NCBI GenBank assembly: GCA_030268105.1
Contig: BSDZ01000016.1
Coordinates: 379,501-443,500, forward strand
Source: Volvox africanus
Taxonomy: Eukaryota; Chlorophyta; Chlorophyceae; Chlamydomonadales; Volvocaceae
Length of the DNA: 64,000 nucleotides
Direction of reading: 5' to 3'
In this document: piece by piece, positions 1 to 11,955 of the stretch
How positions within the stretch are numbered: position 1 is the first letter of the stretch
How the letters are laid out: each line of letters begins with the position of its first letter
Notes under the pieces: generated by a model
What the model was told of the DNA's origin: nothing
Databases searched by the model: none
The model's input: only the letters and a program-made list of their open reading frames with translations
Translations under genes and position numbers: made by a program

Positions 1-1601
1 TACCACCACCACTACCACCACAACTGCTTTCGCGTTTCCACGGCCGCTGGGCTCTTCACCTCCGCCCCGGGCCTGCCTCCAGCGCCACCCGGCGCCGCAT
101 CCAACCGCGGACTCGGGACTCTGTCGCCCTGGCGTCCCAACATGAGTCCAGTACCCGACGAATGCTACCGCGCCGCGCCGCCTTGCAGGTGGTCCTTGGG
201 GCGCTTGCTCAGCGGGAGTGGCCCCACTCAACACCCGCACTTCGATGCGCCTCCGTTGGCCATCTATCACCTGTTCCCAGGACCTGGGCAACGTGGGGGT
301 GGCCGGCGTCGGCGTCGGCGTCGCTGGTGGAGATCCTTTCAAGCTGCAACGAGCAGACACCATGGGGGGAGCAGCAGGGGCCGCTGACGTATTTTGGGAC
401 GCGCCCGAGAACTTTGCGTCCGTCGGGAGTGTGTCGGGTAAGTGTCCCTTGACTTAGGGACTTGGTGTGAAGAAGAGCGCTGAGAAGGTGATTGAGGGAG
501 GTGGGGCAAAACTCATGGTGCCTCGGCTACCGCTCGAGGTAGCAGGTGAACCGGATGTAGCGCAACAACACGAGAGCGAGACATCTAACCAAAGACGGTG
601 TGAGTGCAAAGCAGTAAAATGAAACTGCTCGGCGATCTGGACGGGGCGGTATCATGCGTGTTCAGTTTGTATGTCCGTAATGCGTAATGGTACCCGTAAA
701 GCAGGAAACGACCACTGCTGGCCAACGGCTTTCTAATGCGGCCGTCTATCACTCCCCACGTGCAGGTGTTAGCAGTAGCGCCGTCAGCCCGCGCCATCTC
801 CTCCTGCAGTCCAACAGCTTGCGTCGCTTCTCGGGTGATTCCAGTGCGACCGCGATGGCTGTAGGCGGTCTCTCCACAGCGGCTGCATCAGCTGTGACGG
901 TCCATGCAGTAGCAACAGAGACCCACCAAGTGGCTGTAGCGGTGGATAAACTGGCAACGGCAGTAGCCACCCTGGACAACAAGATCGAGAAGCTGCTGTT
1001 CCTACACGAGGACCAGCAGCAGCTGATCCGGCACCTTCAGGACCTCCAGCAGCGGCAGCAACTTCAGCAGGATCCGCCGCCTTACGTGGTCAACCAACAT
1101 TCAGAATCGCGGCATCGTGGCATTGACCGGAATGACGTGGCTGATGCCCGCCACCTGAGTGACGTGCGGTGGATGTTCCGCGTGGCTGTTGCCGTGCTGC
1201 TGGCAACCTTCTTGGTTGTGGTCTACTGGATGATACACCCTTACGCCGGGAGCTTTTGGCCCCACAGCGGTAGCGGCGGTGGCAGCGGTACGCCGATTGG
1301 ACGCGTGCCCGTTGTTTCAGTGCTGCGCCTCAATGACGTTAATCCGTCACTTGGCGGCCGGGGGGTTGATTTCAGCAGCGGCGGCAGTGCGGTAGGTGGC
1401 CATGGCTTGGAGGGCAGGCAAGCGCGTCTGACATTACAAATGATGCATCGCATGGAGGGCAGTCTCCGCAGAGGCGATGCTCGGAGTCTGGAACACCGGG
1501 GGGAAAACCTCGGTCGTGATCCTATCCGCCGTAGTGAAGACGGGGTAAGAGAGAGCAACCATAAGAGTGAACCGCCGGCTCCACTACCTGGCAGGGGGTA
1601 A
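1..1601 (+). CDS. 3' part of a gene for a coiled-coil, single-pass membrane protein (5' end outside window)
   Basis: Three exons can be joined in one frame: 3-188 (open from the window edge, donor after TTGCAG), 281-437 (acceptor CTGTTCCCAG, donor GTAAGT) and 766-1601 (acceptor CCCCACGTGCAG, stop TAA). Phases match at both junctions (0 and 1). The second exon encodes a short acidic-aromatic stretch with VFWDAPENFASVGS. The last exon encodes an A/V-rich segment, a probable coiled coil (DNKIEKLLFLHEDQQQLIRH then Q-rich), one hydrophobic segment (VAVAVLLATFLVVVYWMI, about 180 residues into the exon) and a G/R-rich tail. It would be a tail-anchored or single-pass membrane protein. I do not recognise the family. 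The last exon is well supported; the first is supported only by an open frame and a plausible donor. Confidence 0.55.
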
Positions 1602-4182
1602 TAACGAGGCCTCCACTTCATGCTCCTCGGGGACGTGCTGATGTTTGGACACGGCTGCAAAAGTGGCATGGGGCTCTGCCGCATAGGCAACATGCCTTGG
1701 TGCCATGCCACGTGATTACTGTTGGGGTTGGGGTTTATGGTACACTATTTGCCAACATGGCGACCAGTTGCTAGCATGGCTGGATGCAGTTCATGTATCG
1801 GTGAACACCTTGTTGTGCAGCAATTTAGTGATGCGCGTCGTTCCATGTATACGTTCACTGCCTTTCGAGGTTGGTTGAACAGGGGCCGTTATAGTTTACG
1901 GCATACAGGGGTTAGGGTTACGAGAGATTTGGTCTTCTGGGTTTCCTACCAAGTCCTGGTATGGAGTTTTCGAGATGACTGCGATGCATTCGCTTGTGTT
2001 TAATTCCTTCAATTCCTCGAGGCGCTACACACCTGGCGCAGTCCAGCGAATAAGGTGTGAGATACTTGAGCCAGGCGGTACTATGCTGTAAATTACATTT
2101 GTTTCATTCATGCTAGCCCTCTCATATGGATGAATGCTACTGTAACGATTTTGGAAGTTCATGAGAATTGCAAACGGGACCTTCCGTTCGGACAGTCGTG
2201 GCTGGTGCAGCAGCCCACAGCGTTGCAAGTGCTCCACATCAGTGCCGACATGGGCATCGTGAAAGACTCATTGCCTGGGTCTCATGGAAATGTCGTGTGA
2301 TCCTGGCCCAGAAGTGATTTTTACGTAGCAGGAGTACGAACTTGAGTCCACCGAAACAGAATTCGTGAAACGTAATCTCCGTTTCTGCAAGATTTTAGCG
2401 ACACACTTTGCAGACCTAGTCCAAGACTGCAACGTTCGCAGCCGCACGTTGCGAAGCTGCTTTTATAGGGCCTCGAGTGCCTCCGCTGTTTGATAGTTAG
2501 TACTGTTCCAGAACCACAACCGTCCATACCTCGAGTGTAGCAGGAAACCGTAGTTTCTTACGCTTCAGAATATTGATCAGTTGCCATTATAGGTTATGCC
2601 ACTAACATCCGGCTGCTGCTCATCAATGTGAATATCGGATTTCAAATATCCTACATCCCAATGTCTGGCGTCGTCTTAACTGCACAGCGGTTTCGAGTGC
2701 ATGGAGGCGTCATGCATGTTTCCTCCGGAACAATGTAACGTTTCCTCTTCGCGCTTTGGGGGACGCCACAATCATTGAACATTTAATTTGCAAAATTTCC
2801 AAAATGTTGACGGTGGCGCCGATACGATTTGATACTATTTCCATAATGGACAATGTGTGCGCCTGGTAAGAGGGAAAACATGGACGAGGTTTCGGAGTTA
2901 GACGGATCTCAAACATACACAGATGCCCGCTGAAGGTTGTTGTCATGTCAAGCTCCATGTCATGACGCCACATGCCGACAAACCCTATAATATTTACACG
3001 ACTGAATCCCTTCTTGCCTGTGAAGTTCTGCCGTACATACAAACAAGCCAACATGCCGACGTCTCTCTCGGCAAGCGAACACACAATCCTGGTCCTCATA
3101 TCACAGTCTTGACAGCAGCAGCTGCAGCTCTCTAAAAGCGAAAGACAGTGTGAACGCCATATGTGGTTTCACATCGTCACTCTCCGTTACGTGACAAACC
3201 ATGATATGGGGATATTGTGTCCCGTCACAAGATTGCTGCTCGGAAGGATCGCTGATAAAAGCGGACGCGTTGAGAGCTGAATTAGTTGGATGAATTTTCC
3301 TATCTCTATCCCCACTATCCCCCTCGCCCCTAAAATTCCTAAAATACGTTTTCTGCTATCACATTCAAGGTCAGGGCTGTGCGTCTGCTGATCGCTGCTA
3401 GCACAGAACGTATAAAAACGCAATAAGACGTCGAGATTAGGTCAACGCTCTTCTCGTGTCAACTTCTCGTGTCAACGCTCTTCCAGTTCATCGCCGCCGA
3501 CAGACGGCTCTATGAAAAAATCGCTCTTATCACGTTTGCTAAAAGGAAGTGCGTGCGGAGTTTGCCATTTTGTGTGATGGCTGACATGCCGGAAGGAACT
3601 GGTGGCAGGAGACGAAGATCCCCCCGATACACCAACAACAACACATGTACTCTGTAGTGGATAGCACGGGTTGCATTTCTGTCTCCAAGGCCACTTCGCC
3701 TCATAGTGATGCAATAGAGTGTGGGAATCCCTCAGACGTTGTCCTGCGGGTCAAAGTGCGTCATCGTGCGACACGAACAAAAATAGTGTCGGACTCAATT
3801 TCGGGGTAATGACAACGAGGACGAAGCGAAACCCGGCAATTTGTACTTGGCTTCGAAAAGCATGTACGATCCCCGAGGCAGTATATCCCGCCCCTGGCGA
3901 GTTTGGAGTTGGGACGACAAGAGCTGACATCCTTGCCTAACTTGTCATGGGAACCCATCGCATAAGGTCCGTGTTGGATCACAGAGGAATGCAGGTTCAG
4001 TATTTCAAGGAATGAAACTGGGACGGGGACACAATGTCCCGATGTAGGGAACCGTGATATTTAGCAACTGATGTAAAGTTTGTGTACTTACGAGCTGCAT
4101 AAACCCTCTCCAAGCCCCACTTATATTCACGGGGCAGAGGGGGGACTATGCATCATGGATCAAAGTGTCCGTGTTCATAAAC
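1602..4182. other. Intergenic stretch, no supported gene
   Basis: Only short, mutually overlapping open frames with no recognisable protein features. A TGTAA motif at 2087-2091 could be the polyadenylation signal of the gene ending at 1601, although about 490 bases is a long 3' UTR. A small direct repeat of CTTCTCGTGTCAAC lies near 3450-3475. Confidence 0.4.
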
Positions 4183-5729
4183 CTAATTCTGGGTGCTGTC
4201 GACGCCCCTGTCATACCCGTCGAAGTGCTGATGTGGAAAACCACCTACCAGTGCGATTTCCCGCATGTCGCGCAAGTAGTAGTTGACCACCTCCGAAACC
4301 ACGGACAGGATGAACGACGCCAGGAGGATGGTCAACCACCAGATCCAGTTCACTGGGAAGGCCTGGTTGACTGGTTCGCGGAAAAACGCGTATGGCGAGA
4401 TTGAGTGTTCCATTTGTTTAACGTTCCAAATTGGAGAGCAGGGTGAGCATGCAACGAGGAACGCATGTGAACGATTGCAAGTACCTCAGCAATTTCGGCA
4501 TAGCCCTTGAGCATTCGGCAGCTCGCATGTAAGCATGTAAATTGTGAGCACGTAAGCAGGAGTCTATCCCCCTCCTGCTCTACAGCACAGTAGACCCCAT
4601 GGGACTCAGGCAGGAAAGTGCGAGGAGCCCCAACCTGAACCCCGAAACCAATGGCGCTGAAAAACACCGTGCCGACTCACTTATGATGCACAATAGCAAG
4701 TGAAGGACTGATGATGTCACTACGTAGTCCCAGCTCTTGCGAGTGGCTTTGACTACGCCATACGTAAGGCCCATGCAGCAAATATACGTCAATACCATCG
4801 CCAACCACGCCCCTGCGGAACCCACCAACGGGAATTCAGCACGTGACAGATGGAATAGCATGACGTGAACGTGATGTGATGTGGCTGCAGGAGTGTGAAG
4901 TCCCTCCTGCAAATCCCCAAATTGCTCGTCCATGGTCTCAAAAACAAGCTCAACCCGTGACGAACGCCAGACGGACGGTGCAGACCCACATTCCCTCGTG
5001 GCCCTCTTTTCTGTTTCCCACTGCCTTTCCCATCCCACATACAGACACCTCTAGATGGCATCCCTGCAACACCATCACTATCACGGCACCCTCAGGCTCT
5101 TAGATGCAGCGGGAGTAACAATCTCTCCCCAGCCCTTATGTGTGACGGCAAGGCCCTCCCCCGAACGCATGCCGCAGACCCCGAAAGGAGGGAAATGGCA
5201 ATGTGCTTCCCCACAGCGCAGTCAGTACTCCCAACCCACCAAGCGCGTCATCTCTTCGATGGGGCGAGAACTCGCTCCTCTGAATCCGAAATGGATACTT
5301 GCCCAGCTGGTGCCAGTCCACGTGCAGCGCTCCCACCAAAATAATACTCCACTGTTCCAGGAATCGCCGGGTGGGTAATTGGGGGGCCAAGGGTGGGTTT
5401 CCTATCGGGGATTCCGAGCCCGCATCGCGAACGCTTTGTGTGTTGGGTTTGTGCTTGGGCTAACGAACTGAACGTTTGACTGTGCACACTTCAGCGACCG
5501 TGTGGTGGTCGCATAACACTTTTAATTTGTGGCTGCAAAGACTAAAAAATAATTCGTTCCGTGGGGCGGAGTGGAGGCCTGGCGATGCCGTCAGGCCGGA
5601 ACGCCCGGAGAGGCTTCATCGGTTCGCGAGGGCCTGGCTCACCACATAGTAAACGATGTAGTAACCGAGCAAGTACAGGATTAGCTTTTTAAAGATAGTT
5701 TTAGTCTCCCAGTCCGTTTTTGATGCCAT
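4183..5729 (-). CDS. SYS1: SYS1-like Golgi membrane protein (split gene)
   Basis: SYS1 is a four-span Golgi protein that recruits the ARFRP1/Arl3 GTPase system to trans-Golgi membranes. Reading the minus strand, exon 1 (5729-5643) starts at ATG and gives MASKTDWETKTIFKKLILYL then LGYYIVYYV. The W-to-YY spacing equals that of the family's first span (WDP...YY). A later exon ending at 4681 (donor GTGAGT) contains ETMDEQFGDLQEG, a hydrophobic span, then KSWDYVVTSSVLHLLLCII, matching the family's CLDF...HLL.CI segment. The last exon (4370-4183, acceptor after GCGAACCAG) gives FPVNWIWWLTILLASFILSV and VVNYYLRDMREI, matching the final WW-span and the EYLC..RE.REI tail. The phase between the last two exons is consistent. 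The start of the penultimate exon (roughly 4945) and a possible small exon near 5311-5360 are unresolved. The C-terminal assignment is firm, exon 1 less so. Confidence 0.65.
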
Positions 5730-6538
5730 TTGTCAAGGCCAGCCGCTGGTCCTGTCACGGTTGTGACGCCGTGCATCCACCTCGGCCAGCCAAGGCAGCT
5801 GAAAGTCGTCCAACTTGTATGTCAATCAGTCTTATGTAAGGCCCAATATTATTGCAGTGATGAAGTGAGTTACAAACGCTTAGGTTCCTGGCGTCTTAGA
5901 GAAATCTCCCCTTCGCTAGCGCCAGTCCAAAATTAAAAATATCTCAAGTGTACAGACATAGAGATGAGGGAGGCTAAACTTGATTTTATAGAGTTGCCTG
6001 TCAATGTGCACTGCTAAGTATAAATACTCTCACTTCAATTGTGTGGAAGACAACGTATTCATATACTGCTTGTGTATATTGTAGTGACATGATGACGATA
6101 ATGAAACAAAGGTGTTGCAACCGTCTTGTGTCTCGTCTCCCTTGGATTGTACACAGTACGCCTTACCTTGCATTTCCCAAACTGTATTCTTCATTACAAG
6201 AGATTACGCACTATATAAGCCATACTTAAGAAATATAAGACTGCAGGGTTAGCCCGAGATATATATCCTTCCTTCTGTCCTAAACATGGTGCGACAGCTG
6301 GTTCCCCTACCAAGCCGTGGTGTATCGCTGGAGGTTGACATTCATTTTATTGAACCAAAATGTGAGAAACTGCACTAATGCGAGCTTGATCACCAACTTC
6401 GTACTGGTTGGCTGGAAAGCGCTTGACTAACAGGCAACCGCCGCACCTCTAACCACAATTGCAACCCTGCAACCGGACGGAATCTTTCTTCCGAAATTCT
6501 TGCGGCGATGTCCTCCGCGGGGGCGCAGCAACTTCCAG
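5730..6538. other. Intergenic / divergent 5' regions of SYS1-like and hydrolase genes
   Basis: AT-richer spacer without a convincing gene. It should hold the promoter of the minus-strand SYS1-like gene and the unseen first exon or promoter of the plus-strand hydrolase. No clear TATA box or other site could be assigned. Confidence 0.35.
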
Positions 6539-7128
6539 GTCGGGGCTTTTGCTGGTTGTGCTGCATCCCTGGGCCTGGCTTGGTGGTTGCATGGATGATC
6601 ACGTAGTGGCGGCAGTTTGCAGGTACAGCAGCTCGTACGCTAATGTTATTTGTTTACACGCTCAACCTTAGGTGTGTGTGGGACAGCACGTGCTTTTGCT
6701 TCCGGCACCAGCCTCACTGGCGGTGTCCAGTGCGGGGAGCTTGATGCTTTGATGGTACATGGCAGTTGTGCCGTCCAGTACCCACTCACCGTCACGGTTA
6801 GCCTTTCTATAAGGATTAGAGAAAGCCACGTGTTTGACGGTATGCTGTCAAGTTGCTTTGGAAAAAACATTTATGCAACAAAGCACTGGGGCTCACCCAT
6901 ATGCTGTAACAAACGACAGGCGATACGATACGACACGATACGATACGGAGGCCCGAAACCAGCAGGGAGCATACTCGTTGCACATACGATACTAACATTG
7001 TAACGGAATCAAAATTGCTACCTGGCGGTGGTTGTCGTATTCGCGCCGTCGTAGATACCTGTACCTTTTCAAATACGAATCATTTCCTTTCAAATATTAT
7101 AATAACTAATAATATCTTAGTATTAATT

Positions 7129-7159
<31 letters not shown>

Positions 7160-9260
7160 AATAATATATAATAATATATAAATATAATACTAATAATATA
7201 TAAATAATATATAAATATAATACTAATAATACTAATAAGTATTATCGTATTAAACAAAATTAGTAGTACACCGGCCATGTATAGCCCGGCGTGTGTTGTG
7301 GGGTTGGGTAACTGAGGGGTGGCGTATGTAGCTAGCCCCTTGTATGTATGTACGCCCGCACCACCGAAACCATGTTATAAGGGTCGCCACCACATTGTCG
7401 GCACCTCCTCATCACCCTGATATCCTTCCGCATGCCGCACGCCTAAATCTGCAGATCCGCTCTGGATACGCGGCGCTTCTGCTGCGTAGTGCGCTACAAT
7501 ATGCGGGGAGCTGGTGGGTGAAGAGCGGAGTGCAAGGGGCAGTGCTAGAGACCATGGGACGCAAGTCCTGCTGTTCTGGAACGAACCTCTGGCTGAAGGG
7601 CAGATGCCTTCTTCGCGGATTGAAAATCAAGATTCATTTACATAGTGACCCTGATGGGTTCGCGATCAGGGTGATGGAAATTTGGACAATAGTGTGTGAC
7701 ACCGGCACGCACAGCACACACGTATCACGTCCTCACGATTATGCGCAACCTACCGTGGAGAAAGGGACACACATACACAAACCCACACAAACATATGTAC
7801 ATAGAGAGAGAGACAGAGAGAGAGACAGAGAGAGAGACAGAGAGACGAAACGCCCGCACACTGGTTTGTGAGCACAGGCGCGTCGGGTGGCATACGAGCA
7901 CTGTGTACATCGGTTGACGCGCAAGACCTCGTCGTACTCGCACACGAACTGCTGCTGCAACAACAAGAGCGTCAAGAACAACACCCGTCAGGGCAACTGC
8001 AGCAACGGCCTGATTCCGTACCGGCATCTGCGCAGCCGACAGATGGAATCCCCGCTGCCCAACCTCGGTTGGTACTCGTGGCATACAGCTACGGCAGCTT
8101 GGTGGCGGCAAGGGCCCTTCCGCAGCTGCGTCCACACGTGGCGGCGATCGCCGTGCTGGCCCCGCCTATCGGTGAGTTGAGAGCCTGGATCCCGGAGCGT
8201 ATTCCGCACAGCCCAATATGCTGTGCTGTACTTTAAAGTGTCGCATTGTCCCCTCTTTTACCTCGCTTGGCTTTGCTGTCTCCTTCCCAGAACACAAACC
8301 TCCCCAGGTGTTGCAGCTGCGTAACCAGACATGATTAATGATGACAAACCACAAAGGATATGGTGTTAGGTATTAATATACAGGTATTAACGAATAAGTG
8401 ACTTGTTGGAATGTGAGCAACACTCATATACGAATGAATGTCAGATCGAGTAATACGGCCCACGAGGGGCCGGGCGCTTTGCTGACTCTAACACGACCTT
8501 TCTCGACACCGCTTCCCGCCTGCCTTGCCCCGCCAACCATGCAGGCTCCTTGGGTCGGGTCATGCTGGGCGCAGGCAGCTCCTGGGGCGCCCTGGCGGGG
8601 GCGCGATCAACCGTCCGCGACATCCCGCGCCTTGTTTGCTGCGGCGACCGGGACCAGTTTGTCAGCGTGAGTCAGCTCCGAAACGCCGTACAGCAGGCAC
8701 TCCGAGCCGAGGCGCAGGAAACCACCAAAGCCGCCGTTGCGGTCGAGGCGTCCGCTGCAAGGGCAACTTCTCATACGCTCGCCGGCGTGGCTACTACCAC
8801 TTACCCGCCAGCGGCCCAGCTTGCTTCAGAATCCACTCTGGAGCTAGTGCTCTGGCCCGACTGCGACCACTTCTTCTTTGACTGCCGCGACGCCGGGGCA
8901 CTGGAAGCCGCCGGGTTGCTGGGTCGGTACGGCCCTGGGACGACGACAACATCACCGTTTGTTGGAGGAGTTGGCGGCAGCGCCGGTGGCGGTGTCGCCC
9001 ACGGGAGTAGGGATAGGGATGGTGCCGTTGGGAGGTCTGTAGCCATTGGCAGGGATAATCGAGGTATAGAGGCGGCGGGGTGCTCCACTTCCGCATCTAA
9101 TGGTAGCTGCACTGGCGCAAGCAACGACGCGGCTGCCGAGGCCAGGGTGAAAGGTCGCGAGAAATTGCGACCAAGGCATCGTGTGAAGCTATCCAAGGCG
9201 CTGGCGGAGTTCGTAATGGGGTGGCTGCTGGCTAAGGCAGCGGAACCGGAACAGCCTTAA
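6539..9260 (+). CDS. Alpha/beta hydrolase of the COG2945 type (split gene, first exon not found)
   Basis: Four exons join with matching phases: 6539-6622, 7455-7513, 7878-8171 and 8545-9260 (stop TAA). In order the product shows LLLVVLHPWAWLGGCMDDHV (the family's LLHP..LGG start with oxyanion-side residues), VVRYNMRGAG then SGG (the family's RFNFRGVG.S.G), the nucleophile elbow AYSYGS with Ser as probable nucleophile, VAVLAPP-like AVLAPPIG, CCGDRDQFVS with the probable acid Asp, and WPDCDHFFF with the catalytic His. The triad is therefore complete. The last exon adds low-complexity G/T-rich sequence and a charged C-terminus. The substrate is unknown; relatives are uncharacterised soluble hydrolases. 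The first visible exon has no ATG before the conserved block, so a further 5' exon exists. TGTAA at 9779-9783 may be its poly(A) signal. Confidence 0.8.
6921..6947. repeat. CGATA microsatellite
   Basis: About five imperfect tandem copies of ACGAT/CGATACGATA in the first visible intron of the hydrolase gene. Confidence 0.7.
7080..7260. repeat. AT-rich AAT/ATAT simple-sequence tract
   Basis: Almost pure A/T sequence dominated by AAT trinucleotide runs and AATATATAAAT motifs, inside the hydrolase gene's first visible intron. Confidence 0.8.
7802..7852. repeat. GAGAGACA tandem repeat
   Basis: Tandem AGAGAGACAG units of about 10-12 bases between hydrolase exons 7455-7513 and 7878-8171. They generate spurious RERD/SLSVSL reading frames on both strands. 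Confidence 0.8.
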
Positions 9261-11072
9261 TAAGTCGATGCACAGGAGGAAGCCAACAGACTCTCTGCAC
9301 TCAGCATGCAGCAGACGGCGCGGCATCGTGTGATGTGTGATGACCCATCACCACCTTGCGAGGTCGTTCGCTTCCTTGTGGAGTTCGGGTCTTCGGGTGG
9401 GCTGATAAGCTGAGTGAGCCACCGATCACAACATGAAGGGTGTGCTGAAGTGCTGAAAAGCTTGACAGCCATAAAGTTGCCCTCCACTTGCTCACTTGCC
9501 CACTTCCGCCCACCCTATCCCCACCTGCCCGCCTTGCCGAGTGACGCTGAACCAAGGCACTAGTAGCTGGCCTCAAGTGCTGACCTGCTGTAGCAAGCAT
9601 AAGTAATAGCCTTTCCAGTTTGCCTCAGTGCGGCATGGCATGGCCGTGCAAAAGCGCGAGTATAAGTCGAGCTCAGACCCAGTTGGAAACTGCCCACGTG
9701 CTCATGTTGTGCGCCTTGCCCGCTGCCAGCTCTATTATCAGTGACTGAAGGGTAGAAACAAGGTCCAAATGAAGGACATGTAAATGCATCTTGCTTGCTT
9801 GCCCAACTCTAGGAATGCGCTTCCGAGTCAGTTGCTCGCCTTCCTGCTTGTCCACGGTCGTGCAATTTCATCCTGTCATGCGCACAATATGTCGCTGCTT
9901 GCCCTAACCCTTTTGGCGTCGAAGCATCGTGGCGGGTTATTGAGCAGCATGCATACCGGATGTGATTTGCATGCCCACGCATGCCTATACTCAGACAAGT
10001 TGCACGGGGTGGACGCAAGTGTTTGCTTGTGCAGGGGGTTGGGGCGACGATTAGATGAGACCTGGTGTGTGTGTATGTGAGCGGGAGCCTGGGGTATCAT
10101 GACACGTGTATGTAACGAAGAAACACCACCGGTTGCGTGCGCGACTTGTCGTGGCGTGTAGTTGTGCCCGTTCATGAGAATGGCAACTAAATCGTGTGTG
10201 TTTTAATTTGTAAGTAAATGTAAGGTCCATACTCTTAGGTAGGATTTGTCAAAAGCAAATTGGATTATTGGATTTCTGTGCGTAATGTGACCACGGAATG
10301 ATGAGCGACCTTAGGCAGCTGACAGCTTATACCGAAGGCACCTGTGTCGTACTCCGCAGCGTTGAACAAAGATGACAGCTCAACCTAATTGATTCAAGTC
10401 GTGTATGCTCCGGATAAAAGAACACTGACATCTACAGAACACACCTGCTATCCTCAGATAGCCAATGCCATAATTATATCAAACCGGATTGTAGGCTTCC
10501 CTGCCCGTAACTCTTGTGTGGATTCTGGAAATGGCTTCCCGGAACACAGCTTTCTCCCGTTAGAGCTTGGTTGTCTGAATTTGTACCCAAAAACAGCCAT
10601 CCACGCCCATGGGTGACGGTGGAGAAATGCACTGTCATACTTCCAGACCTTTTAGAAAACGTAGAACAGCAGCAGCACACCGGAGTTCGGCCGAACGGGC
10701 GAACGGCCCCGCTCCTGCTGCTATTACGTTTTAGACAGGAAACGCCAGCGCCCGGTCCTAATCGGTCCTCTTGCAGAGGACAGGTCCTTTGTTGATGTTG
10801 TTGTCGTTGTTGTTGTTGTTGTTGCTACTGCTGCTCTTTCCGCAGCTGTTGCCGTTGCAGTTGTTATAGCCTGTTCGCTCCGGCAGCTGTTTTCGGGTTT
10901 AGTGATGCGTAGGAGTGCTGTCGCAGTAACGCAATCCTACCCGACGTGGTTACAGCAGCGCCTGTATTGACACGTTATGGTTATGGCTATATGCGGGCGG
11001 CTTTTGGGGGGGTTCTGCTGGGAAGCGTACAGCCGCAGCTGCAGAACGTATCATGCTAGCATGCAAACATAC
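9261..11072. other. Intergenic stretch, no supported gene
   Basis: No convincing exon seen on either strand. Contains TGTAA at 9779-9783 and a TTG/TTGTTG-rich run near 10795-10830. Further 3' exons of the minus-strand gene at 11073-11955 should lie here but I could not place them. Confidence 0.35.
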
Positions 11073-11955
11073 GCAGCGTTTCATCTTCTAATGCAGCATT
11101 CGTTGCCACCGCTGCAGCAGCGCGCTGCCTAAGACCTGGGCTTAAGAGTTGCCAGTAATCCGGATGCACCCACAGCCATAACATGCCCCCAAGGCTGGCA
11201 GCGGCAGCCCCTCCGCCCTGTCCTGGACCAAAGCCCTCGGCCCCGCTGACACGGCCGTCTGCACCAGACTGTCTCGCCATGGGGCCCTCGGCCTGCTGCT
11301 TTTGCTGCTGGAGCGGGGGTGCGCACTCAGTCGCCAGCAGTAGCTCCAGGGATGCGAGGCGGCCCATGGGGCCAGAGAAGCGTGAAGGTCGTGGCCTGCA
11401 GTGACAACAACAGGAGCTTAGCGAAGGGAATCTTAGCTGAAGCTCAGGACAAGCCGCGCCAAGATTTAGAGCTAGGAATAGAGCACAGAGTCTCCGCCAA
11501 GAGTTCCCCAACAGCTACAAAGGAGGAGAGGGGAAAGGGCGGATGGATGCGGACAAGGGCATAGGGCAGCCCTGCTGCACCAAAGCACGAGCAAGGCCAG
11601 GATGCGCAGATAAATTTGAAGGAGTCAGTTTATGAGGGTCGGTGAGGCTGATGCAAATGACAAGAACAGAGGGAACGGGCATAGAAGGAGCAGGTTCCGA
11701 CAATGTGACCGGCCGGTTCCCTCATTCCTCAGCGCGCAGTAACAGGCCGCAGTAGTACAACCTGGCTCATCCGCGTATTGTCGCATCACCCTGCTCTCTG
11801 CTTTACCTCTTGCCAGTCGGATACCTGAGGCGCATCTCAAAGGCGGCTGCGCAGGCGCGCCCGCCCTCACCCACCCAGTCCGGGCTGTGGACGACGGCGA
11901 GGTAAACCCAATCGTGCGCGGTGCGAGTGGATTTGGCCCCTCCAGGTAGAAGCCC
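11073..11955 (-). CDS. Unidentified minus-strand gene, two linked exons
   Basis: On the minus strand, exon 11955-11807 (acceptor AACACCAG, donor GTAAAG) encodes TAHDWVYLAVVHSPDWVGEG and AAFEMRLRYPTGK; it is open only in this frame. It ends in phase 2 and joins in frame to exon 11395-11073 (acceptor GTCACTGCAG, donor GTATGT), which encodes FSGPMGRLASLELLLATEC, a G/Q-rich linker and LWLWVHPDYWQLL. The two exons together look coding, but the family is not recognised. The LWLWVHP motif recalls the POPLD region of the RNase P subunit POP1, which is too little to assign. A neighbouring stretch at 12071-11996 also looks exonic (FTPAKLVLLGMDLI) but its phase does not fit, so it was left out. Confidence 0.4.

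Noticed and set aside
1722..3135. Several 60-130-codon frames on both strands
   Set aside because: No domain, no splice context and mutual overlap; expected by chance.
4165..4404. 79-codon plus-strand frame
   Set aside because: Antisense to the SYS1-like final exon, which has the recognisable protein.
7344..7871. 175-codon plus-strand frame with RERD repeats
   Set aside because: Crosses hydrolase exon 7455-7513 in the wrong frame and then reads through the GAGAGACA repeat.
11073..11955. POP1 (RNase P subunit) assignment
   Set aside because: Only the LWLWVHP motif fits; the preceding exon does not resemble POP1.
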